Assembly: GCA_903888395.1 (NCBI GenBank)
Contig: CAISTO010000055.1
Coordinates: forward strand, 1 to 16,853
Length of the DNA: 16,853 nt
Direction of reading: 5' to 3'
Origin: an uncultured Bacteroidota bacterium
GTDB lineage: Bacteria > Bacteroidota > Bacteroidia > UKL13-3
Part shown: piece by piece, positions 1 through 6,555 of the stretch
Layout: every line of letters begins with the position of its first letter
How positions within the stretch are numbered: position 1 is the stretch's first letter
The notes under the pieces: generated by a model
Seen by the model: the letters and a program-made list of their open reading frames with translations, nothing else
Database searches by the model: none
Told to the model about the DNA's origin: nothing
Made by a program: the position numbers and the translations under genes

Positions 1-1
1 C

Positions 2-1168
2 AAAAAAACAGCGTTTGTTTCAACTTCAAAAAATGAAACAAAAAAAGCGGTAATTGATACTCTGTTAAAAACTAAAAACAATGTATATATTCCTGAAGTA
101 GATACGAATAAAGTTTTAGGTAAAGAAAATTATCAATTAACCGCAGACAGTACCCAAAATCAAACAAGTAATAAACCTAAAATATTTGGTACGGCATTAA
201 GAACTGAAATAAAAGGCAATAAAACACTTACTATTTATAAAACCGGTAATGGTGACAATATAAACACATTGGCCCAATATTTTAATTCATCAGTAAAAGA
301 TATTCAAACACAAAATAATTTAATAAACAACAAACTTTTACCCGGAAAAATATTGAAAATATGGAGTGGGAATATTGAAACCTTAAAAGAGGAAACAATA
401 GAAAAGAATATTCAAGTTAAAAAATCAATTGAATCCAATAAAACTATAATTAAAACAAAGAAAAATGAAACCGTTTCAGGTAAAAAAAATACGTTAGATG
501 CAAATCATATTGCTAAAATTGAACCTAAAAACAAAGCGTCAAAAAACAATTTTGGCAATCTATCAACGGATAAAATAATTGAATCAGAAGAAAGCGTTTT
601 AAATAATACTCAAGAAATTAGTAAAGGAATAAATGCAAACGAACTACATGCAAATACAAATGTTGGAGATACAAAAGTAGGTTTTACTCATAGTGTGTTA
701 GCTGGAGAAACAATTGAGTTGATTGCAAAAAAATATAAAATTTCAATCAGTGATATTGCCAATTGGAATAACTTAAATCAAAACAAAATAAGAGTAGGGC
801 AAGAGTTAATTGTAAATTTTAAAAGAGCTAATTTACCATATTTATTAGCAAATTCAATGAGTCCTGAATTAACTAAAAAACTAAAGAATACTGATAAAAC
901 AGCTAGTGTTAAATTTGTGGAAGAAAAAGGACTTTGTTTTCTATCGGATGAAAAATTTATGGGAATAGCTCACAGAAATGCACCTGTAGGAACATTATTA
1001 CTTTTAACAAGTACCGAAAATTATAAGAAAATATATGTTAGGGTTACAAGCGTTTTAGCAAATTCAAATGCTGATGTAATTATTCAAGTTGATAAACATA
1101 CTGCAAAGGAAATGGCATTTAATAGCAGCCTTACTAATGTATTATTAAGTTATAGTACGATAGAATAA
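2..1168 (+). CDS. LysM-repeat cell-wall protein with C-terminal RlpA-like barrel (5' end outside window)
   Basis: The frame is open from nucleotide 2, so the gene begins upstream and 388 codons are visible. A TTG at 269 is not a credible start, because it falls inside a LysM module. LysM 1 spans about nt 230-361 (GDNINTLAQYF ... NNKLLPGKILKIW). LysM 2 spans about nt 683-820 (AGETIELIAKKY ... NKIRVGQELIV). Between them is a Lys/Asn/Thr-rich, probably disordered linker. The C-terminus (about nt 925-1155) resembles the double-psi beta-barrel of RlpA, with AHRNAPVGT matching the family AHRTLPFGT motif and then IYVRV and a final hydrophobic strand. LysM modules bind the GlcNAc backbone of peptidoglycan, so a periplasmic or surface wall-binding role is inferred. 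The RlpA Asp-bearing NDRGP motif is absent, so lytic transglycosylase activity is doubtful. The missing N-terminus could carry a signal peptide or a hydrolase domain. Confidence 0.85.
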   Translation, partial: KKTAFVSTSKNETKKAVIDTLLKTKNNVYIPEVDTNKVLGKENYQLTADSTQNQTSNKPKIFGTALRTEIKGNKTLTIYKTGNGDNINTLAQYFNSSVKDIQTQNNLINNKLLPGKILKIWSGNIETLKEETIEKNIQVKKSIESNKTIIKTKKNETVSGKKNTLDANHIAKIEPKNKASKNNFGNLSTDKIIESEESVLNNTQEISKGINANELHANTNVGDTKVGFTHSVLAGETIELIAKKYKISISDIANWNNLNQNKIRVGQELIVNFKRANLPYLLANSMSPELTKKLKNTDKTASVKFVEEKGLCFLSDEKFMGIAHRNAPVGTLLLLTSTENYKKIYVRVTSVLANSNADVIIQVDKHTAKEMAFNSSLTNVLLSYSTIE

Positions 1169-2404
1169 TTAACAATTTTTTACTGTAATTCCCACCAATT
1201 CCAAATCATTAAAAAAATGGGGATACGACTTTGACACCGATTTAGTATCGTCAATTTTCAATTGATTAAACAGCATGGCAAGAGGCGCAAAAGCCATTGC
1301 CATTCTATGGTCTTTATAAGTATTAATAAGTATTGATTGGTTATAATCAATGTTATTAGTTTGCTTTATCATGATTTTATCATCCGAATTACTTACAGCA
1401 TAACCAAATTTATTCAATTCGGTTACAATTGCTAATAAGCGATTACTTTCTTTAATTTTCAAATTTTGCAAACCTGAAATAGTTGCATTTATGTTTAAAG
1501 CAGCACAAGCCACGCATAAAGCTGGGGCAAGATCTATTGCATTTATCAAGTCAAATTCGAGAAAATCATCAGCAATTTTTTCTTTAAAAATTACTAAACC
1601 ATCTGAGGTTTCTGTAGTGGTAATACCTAATTTTTCAAAAACTTTAAAAGTAATATGATCACCTTGAATGCTGGTTTTGGATAAGTCAATTAAATGAATG
1701 GAAAGTTCGGGATTTAAAGCAGCTATTAAATACCAAAATGCTGCACTACTCCAATCTTTTTCAATGGTAAAATCTGAAATAATAGGTTCAATAAGATAGG
1801 GTTTGATTATAATTGAATCATTAGTTAATGAAACAGAAATGCCCAATTCATTCATGAGCAAAGCAGTCATTTTTATATAATCAAATGAGGCAATATTACC
1901 TGTTAAATGAATGGAAATTCCATTTTCAATAAAAGGAGCAATTAACATTAAAGCTGTAATGTATTGGCTACTTTCAGAAGCGTCAATATTGATTGAATTT
2001 CCCTTTAGTTTTTTACCATTAATTTTTAAAGGCGGGAAATTTTCAATAGATAAATAATTGATATCCGCACCTAAATTTCTTAAAGCATCTATCAACCCTT
2101 TAATGGGTCTTTGCATCATTCTTTCACTGCATAATAAACTTATATTTTTGTTTGCTTTACAAGCAAAATATGAAGTTAAAAAACGCATACAAGTTCCGGC
2201 ATTATCTAAATTTACTTCATGGCTTTCATTCGATAAAACCGAAAGCATTAATTGCGTATCATCGGACAATGAAAGGTCATTTAAAATAATTTTATTGTTC
2301 AATAAAGCATTTAAAATCAAGGCCCTATTACTGATACTTTTGGAAGCAGGTAAATGAATAACTACCTTTTTAAAATTATTTTTTTTATATAATAAACCAT
2401 TCAT
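1169..2404 (-). CDS. aroA: 3-phosphoshikimate 1-carboxyvinyltransferase (EPSP synthase)
   Basis: Transfers the enolpyruvyl group of PEP to shikimate-3-phosphate, the sixth step of the shikimate pathway, in the cytoplasm. The protein has 411 residues, slightly short of the roughly 427 of E. coli AroA. Visible family motifs are ASKSISNRAL (20-29, substrate-binding Lys/Ser/Arg), NAGTCMRFL (68-76), an RMMQRP stretch near residue 95, SSQY near 146 (shikimate-3-phosphate binding), DLAPAL near 291 (catalytic Asp), KESNRL near 318 and YKDHRMAMAF near 368. The E. coli NAGTAMRP motif reads NAGTCMRF here: the Gly and Thr are kept, and the Pro position is Phe. The ATG at 2404 lies 3 bp after the aroB stop, so translational coupling in an aroB-aroA operon is likely. 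The stop codon directly abuts that of the convergent LysM gene. Confidence 0.96.
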   Translation of the reverse strand: MNGLLYKKNNFKKVVIHLPASKSISNRALILNALLNNKIILNDLSLSDDTQLMLSVLSNESHEVNLDNAGTCMRFLTSYFACKANKNISLLCSERMMQRPIKGLIDALRNLGADINYLSIENFPPLKINGKKLKGNSINIDASESSQYITALMLIAPFIENGISIHLTGNIASFDYIKMTALLMNELGISVSLTNDSIIIKPYLIEPIISDFTIEKDWSSAAFWYLIAALNPELSIHLIDLSKTSIQGDHITFKVFEKLGITTTETSDGLVIFKEKIADDFLEFDLINAIDLAPALCVACAALNINATISGLQNLKIKESNRLLAIVTELNKFGYAVSNSDDKIMIKQTNNIDYNQSILINTYKDHRMAMAFAPLAMLFNQLKIDDTKSVSKSYPHFFNDLELVGITVKNC

Positions 2405-2407
2405 TGT

Positions 2408-3478
2408 TTAGCTTTTTTGTGGCACAAAATTTTTATAAAATTCCAATGATTCAATAATTAAGTTAGTGCTGCAATAGCAATCAATTTTTGCCTTACCAAT
2501 TTTTTTTAATAAAGTAAAATTAATTTCTGAATTGATATTCTTTTTGTCATTTTGCATTATTTTCAGAAGCTCTTTATTATTCCAATTAGAAATATATTTA
2601 TCAAAGTTTTTAAAAATAAATTTAACAATTAGGTCAAATTCTTCTTTGCTTAATTTATCGCTTTTAAAGGACAAATAAGACTCGCAAATAATTCCTATGG
2701 CTACAGCTTCTCCATGTTTTAAAGGTTCTTCATCGTTCATTAAACTAAAAGTTTCAACAGCATGTCCAATGGTGTGACCAAAGTTTAACAATTTCCGTAA
2801 ATCCTTTTCAAACGGATCTTTATTTACAATTTTTACTTTTATTTTAGCTGATTTTTCAATCCACTTTTCTAATTGTTCAGCATCTATTTGATTGGTAGCA
2901 ATAATTTTATGAAATAGATTATCATCATTAATTAAAGCATGTTTGATCATTTCTGCTAAACCATTTCTTCTTTCATTATTGGGAAGGGTTTTCAAAAATG
3001 CTGGGTAAATAAATATTTGTTCTGGGTGTTGAAATACGCCAATTAAATTCTTGTAGTTATTTAAATCAATTCCCTGCTTCCCTCCTATTGATGCGTCAAC
3101 CATTGATAAAAGTGTGGTTGGGATATTTATAAAATCAATTCCTCGTTTAAAAGTTGCAGCGCAAAAACCACCAATATCGCTTAATGTTCCACCACCTAAA
3201 TTAAGTAATACAGCGTTTCTATTGGCAGAATGTTGCTGTAAATTATCCCAAATAATATTGGCAGTTTGTAAATTTTTATAAATTTCACCACTTGAAATTT
3301 TTATCAATGTAAAATTTTCTAAATATGGCTTTAGCAAAGGCAAGCAATGTTTTTCAGTATTTTCGTCTACTAAAACAAAAACATTGCTATATGCCTTATT
3401 TATAATTGTTTGAGCCAAATGGTTTAACACATTTTCTCCAAAAAAAACTTTATAACTTTTATCGTAAATAACTTTCAT
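2408..3478 (-). CDS. aroB: 3-dehydroquinate synthase
   Basis: Converts DAHP to 3-dehydroquinate (second shikimate step), using NAD and a divalent metal such as zinc, in the cytoplasm. Motifs, numbered from the ATG at 3478 (356 aa): GGGTLSDIGGF (95-105, nucleotide binding), KRGIDFINIPTTLL (111-124), DASIGGKQGID (128-138), KNLIGVF (143-149), AEMIKHALI (175-183), NFGHTIGHAVE (232-242) and KHGEAVAIG (254-262). E176, H235 and H255 are the probable metal ligands by comparison with the family. An in-frame GTG at 3487 would add only MIL. The ATG at 3478 is preferred because MKVIYDKSYKV is a natural N-terminus and leaves more room for the divergent promoter. It is the first gene of an aroB-aroA pair and is divergent from proline dehydrogenase. 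Confidence 0.96.
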   Translation of the reverse strand: MKVIYDKSYKVFFGENVLNHLAQTIINKAYSNVFVLVDENTEKHCLPLLKPYLENFTLIKISSGEIYKNLQTANIIWDNLQQHSANRNAVLLNLGGGTLSDIGGFCAATFKRGIDFINIPTTLLSMVDASIGGKQGIDLNNYKNLIGVFQHPEQIFIYPAFLKTLPNNERRNGLAEMIKHALINDDNLFHKIIATNQIDAEQLEKWIEKSAKIKVKIVNKDPFEKDLRKLLNFGHTIGHAVETFSLMNDEEPLKHGEAVAIGIICESYLSFKSDKLSKEEFDLIVKFIFKNFDKYISNWNNKELLKIMQNDKKNINSEINFTLLKKIGKAKIDCYCSTNLIIESLEFYKNFVPQKS

Positions 3479-3553
3479 CAATATCACAAAAACAATGTTG
3501 GTAATAACTTATTATTGCGCTGCTAAATTAAACAATATATTAGAAGCATTATT
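3479..3553. promoter_or_regulatory. Divergent control region between aroB and proline dehydrogenase
   Basis: These 75 bp separate two divergent starts and must hold at least one promoter per direction if both genes are expressed from here. Toward aroB, a TTG (3535-3533) and TAAGTTAT (3511-3504) separated by 21 nt loosely resemble the Bacteroidota -33/-7 pattern (TTTG and TAnnTTTG). Toward proline dehydrogenase, TTG (3498-3500) and TAAATTAA (3524-3531) are weaker because the spacer is 23 nt. Neither start has a Shine-Dalgarno sequence. The assignment of individual boxes is speculative. Confidence 0.3.
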
Positions 3554-4735
3554 ATGACAAATAAAATATTACAACTCGACTTTTCAAATACTGAAATTGC
3601 TTTTAAAGCAAAAACAAATTCAGAATTACGCACTTCATATTTTCTATTTAAAGCAATAGGAATGAATTGGTTAGTTAAAATGGGAACTCCTTTAATAGAA
3701 ACTGCTTTTGCCTTACATTTGCCCATAAAATCATTAATTAAGCATACTGTTTACCAACAATTTGTTGGTGGGGAAAATATTACTGAATGCGAAAAAGCAA
3801 TTGACACACTTAATAAATACCATATTGGAACCATTTTAGATTATTCAGTAGAAGGAAAAGAAGCGGAGTCAGATTTTGAGAATACTTGCAACGAAACCAT
3901 TGATACTATTCATAAAGCAAAAGGAAATAGTAAAATTCCTTTTTGTGTATTTAAAGTTACTGGTTTAGCGCGATTAGCATTGCTTGAAAAAATAAACAGT
4001 AACATTACATTAACAGAAAATGAAATAATAGAATTTGAAAAAGTAAAAGCCAGGATTGAAAAAATTTGTAATACTGCTTTTGAAAATAATGTAAAAATAT
4101 TTATTGATGCTGAAGAAACTTGGATTCAAAATCCAATTGATCAAATGGCAACTGAAATGATGGTAAAATTTAATAAAAACGAGGCCATTGTTTATAACAC
4201 CATTCAACTTTATCGTCATGATAGATTGGCATATTTAAAAGATAGTTTTAACCATGCAGTTGCTAACAATTACTTCTTAGGAATAAAATTGGTAAGGGGT
4301 GCATATATGGAAAAAGAAAGAGCAAGAGCTGCTGAATTAAACTACATCGATCCTATTCAAATTAATAAAGAAAATACTGATAATGATTATGACCATGCAT
4401 TGAGATTTTGTTTAGAAAACATCAATAGAATTAGTATTTGCGCTGGCACACATAATGAAAAAAGTAGCATTACTTTAGCACAAATGATGCTTGATAACAA
4501 CATTGAAATAAATGACAAAAGAATTTACTTTAGTCAATTATATGGCATGAGCGATAACTTAAGTTATAACATGGCAAATGCTGGTTATAATGTTGCCAAA
4601 TATTTGCCATACGGACCAGTAAAAGATGTGATGCCCTACTTATTTAGACGTGCCGCTGAAAACACCAGCGTAAAAGGACAAACTGGAAGAGAATTGAATT
4701 TAATTTTAAAAGAAAAAGCAAGAAGAGCTTTATAA
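3554..4735 (+). CDS. Proline dehydrogenase (monofunctional, FAD-dependent)
   Basis: Oxidises L-proline to delta-1-pyrroline-5-carboxylate and passes electrons through FAD to the membrane quinone pool, the first step of proline catabolism. At 393 aa it is the stand-alone PRODH form, not the PutA fusion, and no P5C dehydrogenase gene is in view. Motifs along the barrel are FKVTGLARL (133-141, equivalent of the PutA active-site Lys), VFIDAEETWIQ (about 182-192, conserved Asp/Glu), KLVRGAYMEKERARA (245-259), CAGTHNEKS (296-304), QLYGMSDNLSY (328-338), KYLPYGPVKDVMPYLFRR (349-366) and AAENTSV. The Arg pair at 365-366 matches the proline-carboxylate-binding arginines of the family. The ATG at 3554 gives the expected length and no upstream start improves it. 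The next gene follows after 59 bp on the same strand and may share the transcript. Confidence 0.94.
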   Translation: MTNKILQLDFSNTEIAFKAKTNSELRTSYFLFKAIGMNWLVKMGTPLIETAFALHLPIKSLIKHTVYQQFVGGENITECEKAIDTLNKYHIGTILDYSVEGKEAESDFENTCNETIDTIHKAKGNSKIPFCVFKVTGLARLALLEKINSNITLTENEIIEFEKVKARIEKICNTAFENNVKIFIDAEETWIQNPIDQMATEMMVKFNKNEAIVYNTIQLYRHDRLAYLKDSFNHAVANNYFLGIKLVRGAYMEKERARAAELNYIDPIQINKENTDNDYDHALRFCLENINRISICAGTHNEKSSITLAQMMLDNNIEINDKRIYFSQLYGMSDNLSYNMANAGYNVAKYLPYGPVKDVMPYLFRRAAENTSVKGQTGRELNLILKEKARRAL

Positions 4736-4794
4736 TCTTTAAATCGAAAAAAATCCATCATAAAACTGAAAATAAATCGTTTAATTGCTAAACT

Positions 4795-5664
4795 ATGAAA
4801 TATATAATTTTTATAATCTGTTTAGTGTGTTTAACCAATACAACTAAAGCACAAAAATTAGATTCACTTACACGTGATACATTAATGGATGCTGAAATTA
4901 GGTTAAATGGTTTGGCACAAAAAATGGTTACTAGTTTAGATGAAATGACCAGGATAAGCAGTGGCAAAAACTTTATTAGAACCCTTGCTAGAACTTTAAA
5001 AACCAATAACTCCTATTTCTATAATTTTGATTCTTTAAAAAATATTTCCATCATTGTTTCTCCCGATGATTATTTTAGAATAATGACTTGGAACGTGGCA
5101 AGCGATGATGAACATTTCAGGAATTTCGGGGTTATTCAAATGAATCCCAATAAAATTAAACGAGAAAAAAAGGTTTATAATATGCCTGATTTTTTTCCTT
5201 TAATTGATAGAAGTGATAGCATTGAAAATGTGTTTTATGCCGAAACAGATGCCGATCATTGGTTTGGTGCTATTTATTATAAAATCATAAAAACTCAAAC
5301 TCAAAAAGGTACTTATTATACCTTATTAGGTTGGGATGGAGCAACCAGTAAAAGCAATAAAAAAATTGCTGATGTTTTATTTTTCAGAGACAATGAACCA
5401 TTTTTTGGTGTACCCATTTTTGATATAAAAACCAAAAAATCTTTGTACAGAATGATATGGGAATTTAACAATTATGCAACCATGACTTTGCGTTATGAGG
5501 AAAAAAGAAAGCTTTTTATTTATGAAAATATAATTCCTCCAAAACCTGATAATGTTGGTATGTACGAAACTTATTTACCCGATGGCAGCTATGATTTTAT
5601 GACTTGGAACGGCAAAGTTTGGGAAAAACAAAAAGGCATTGTTACCGATTTTCAAATGAAATAA
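4795..5664 (+). CDS. Secreted protein of unknown function
   Basis: Not assigned to a named family. The 289-residue product starts with a clear signal peptide (MKYIIFIICLVCLTNTTKAQ), with likely cleavage before or after AQ, and no lipobox Cys at the cleavage site, so it is probably periplasmic or exported. No further membrane segment is visible. The mature part is rich in aromatic residues and has two similar short motifs: RIMTWNVAS near residue 98 and DFMTWNGKVW near the end. The closing part (LPDGSYDFMTWNGKVWEKQKG) resembles, from memory, C-termini of uncharacterised Bacteroidota secreted proteins. It lies 59 bp after proline dehydrogenase, but nothing visible ties it to proline metabolism. 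The ATG at 4795 is fixed by the signal peptide. The stop codon sits inside a weak AT hairpin. Confidence 0.85.
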   Translation: MKYIIFIICLVCLTNTTKAQKLDSLTRDTLMDAEIRLNGLAQKMVTSLDEMTRISSGKNFIRTLARTLKTNNSYFYNFDSLKNISIIVSPDDYFRIMTWNVASDDEHFRNFGVIQMNPNKIKREKKVYNMPDFFPLIDRSDSIENVFYAETDADHWFGAIYYKIIKTQTQKGTYYTLLGWDGATSKSNKKIADVLFFRDNEPFFGVPIFDIKTKKSLYRMIWEFNNYATMTLRYEEKRKLFIYENIIPPKPDNVGMYETYLPDGSYDFMTWNGKVWEKQKGIVTDFQMK

Positions 5665-5680
5665 ATAGTTTTTATTTATT
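5660..5680 (+). terminator. Weak AT-only hairpin at the end of the secreted-protein gene
   Basis: AATAAATA (5660-5667) and TATTTATT (5673-5680) are perfect inverse complements around a 5-nt T-rich loop, and the left arm contains the stop codon. With no G-C pair the stem is weak, and no long T-run follows directly, so a terminator role is only a possibility. Confidence 0.25.
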
Positions 5681-5771
5681 ATAAAAATTCATAGCCCGTT
5701 GTTTGTGTTTTAGTTTAATGGCTTGCCCGCTTATAACGCAGATAGTTTGCTTATAGTACGACCTCTCTCGC

Positions 5772-5969
5772 AAGTCATTCCGAAGTCCCGCTTAGCGGGA
5801 TCCTTTAAAACTAAGCACAAAACCATTAGCTAATCAACTCCTATAACAAGGAAGATGCTTCCAGCATGACGTTTGTTTGTGTTTGTTTTTACTTCATTCA
5901 TACCGTTGGCTATACTTCGACAAGCTCAGTAACCGCAAACGGCTATTCATAATTCATCATTCATAATTC
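5772..5969 (+). repeat. 198-bp direct repeat, copy A
   Basis: Aligns without gaps to 6249-6446 at a constant offset of 477 bp. By hand count there are 12 mismatches, 11 of them in the first 68 bp, while 5840-5957 (118 bp) is identical. Internal structure: TCCCGC-TTA-GCGGGA hairpin (5786-5800), GGAAG-ATG-CTTCC hairpin (5850-5862), a competing ATGCT-TCC-AGCAT hairpin (5855-5867), and a long-range CCGTTGGC/GCAAACGG stem with one mismatch (5903-5910/5935-5942). It ends in an ATTCATA heptad array. No coding capacity is recognisable, and the source element is unknown. Confidence 0.93.
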
Positions 5970-5972
5970 GCT
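5945..5972 (+). repeat. Heptad array ATTCATA (4 units), end of copy A
   Basis: Four consecutive 7-nt units: ATTCATA, ATTCATC, ATTCATA and ATTCGCT. It is the same array type as at the end of copy B, where the second unit is unmutated. Confidence 0.75.
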
Positions 5973-6090
5973 ACGCTACCGCACGCATGTGGCGTGTGGC
6001 TGTATCGCTAACATATCATGGTATCAACAATTTTTCCCGCGGATAGCGCAGATTCTCGCAGATTTTCCCGCACTGGATACTATTTTATTT

Positions 6091-6149
6091 CCACATAAAA
6101 AACACAGCGAAAACAATTTATAAGCTATGTTTTCTATGTGCCTATGTGG
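6091..6149. repeat. 59-bp interrupted inverted repeat
   Basis: Three nested complementary arms share one axis: CCACATA (6091-6097) with TATGTGG (6143-6149), CACA (6103-6106) with TGTG (6137-6140), and AAAACA (6110-6115) with TGTTTT (6128-6133), around a 12-nt centre. The inner two arms are separated by 3 nt on each side, so the helix is nearly symmetrical. The nearest gene ends are about 400 bp away on either side, so a terminator role is unlikely. Confidence 0.7.
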
Positions 6150-6248
6150 TTTAATTTTTTAAAAACTTTGTTTTTCTTTTCGAATTTCGATTTATGTGGT
6201 TTAATTTCTTAATATTAATAACTTTGACAAAGTGTTGAGCAGTAACTA

Positions 6249-6446
6249 AAGTCATTCCGTAGTTCCGCTTAGCGGGATCCTTGCCTACTAAGCACCTAAC
6301 CATTAGCTAACCATTTCCTATAACAAGGAAGATGCTTCCAGCATGACGTTTGTTTGTGTTTGTTTTTACTTCATTCATACCGTTGGCTATACTTCGACAA
6401 GCTCAGTAACCGCAAACGGCTATTCATAATTCATAATTCATAATTC
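6249..6446 (+). repeat. 198-bp direct repeat, copy B
   Basis: Second copy of the element at 5772-5969. The identical core is 6317-6434. The first hairpin carries a C-to-T change (TTCCGC-TTA-GCGGGA, 6263-6277) that would still pair as G-U in RNA. The GGAAG-ATG-CTTCC hairpin is at 6327-6339. The 3' end runs into a regular ATTCATA array. Confidence 0.93.
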
Positions 6447-6449
6447 AAG
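6422..6449 (+). repeat. Heptad array ATTCATA (4 units), end of copy B
   Basis: Three perfect ATTCATA units followed by ATTCAAG. Confidence 0.8.
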
Positions 6450-6512
6450 TAGGTGTATGGATTCGGCAGGCTCACCATGACAAAAAAATTGGCTTACCAT
6501 AACAACAAACAT

Positions 6513-6547
6513 TCTCAACTCTCAACCCGTAACCCTCAACCCGAAAA
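6513..6547 (+). repeat. Heptad array, YCTCAAC type (5 units)
   Basis: Five successive 7-nt units: TCTCAAC twice, then CCGTAAC, CCTCAAC and CCGAAAA. It lies 8 bp from the 3' end of the DUF4175 gene. The unit sequence is unrelated to the other arrays in the window, but the period is the same. Confidence 0.65.
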
Positions 6548-6555
6548 CCCGCATC

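Larger units (their letters stand above)
5665..6555. other. Gene-free repeat mosaic between convergent genes
   Basis: These 891 bp lie between two convergent genes (secreted protein and DUF4175 protein). No reading frame with family resemblance, tRNA or transposase is seen. The content is repeats: two copies of a 198-bp element, an interrupted inverted repeat, two near-identical TATGTGGTTTAATTT segments (about 6143-6157 and 6191-6205), a GCGCAGATT/CGCAGATT pair near 6040-6065, and two kinds of heptad array. It is visibly richer in GC patches than the flanking genes. It looks like a landing or accumulation site for intergenic repeats. Confidence 0.7.

Noticed and set aside
269..271. TTG as the start of the LysM gene
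   Set aside because: The same frame is open without a stop back to nt 2, and the TTG falls inside a LysM module, so the gene is 5'-truncated by the window.
2200..2222. Phe at the Pro101-equivalent of EPSP synthase as a glyphosate-resistance change
   Set aside because: AGTxMRFL is, as I recall, common in distant AroA proteins, so it is not informative without measured kinetics.
3479..3487. GTG start at 3487 for aroB
   Set aside because: It adds only three residues to a natural MKVIYDK start and uses a rarer start codon.
5700..6550. tRNA or ribosomal RNA in the large gap
   Set aside because: No cloverleaf with TTC loop and acceptor stem and no rRNA-like conserved stretch was found by eye; the hairpins belong to the repeats.
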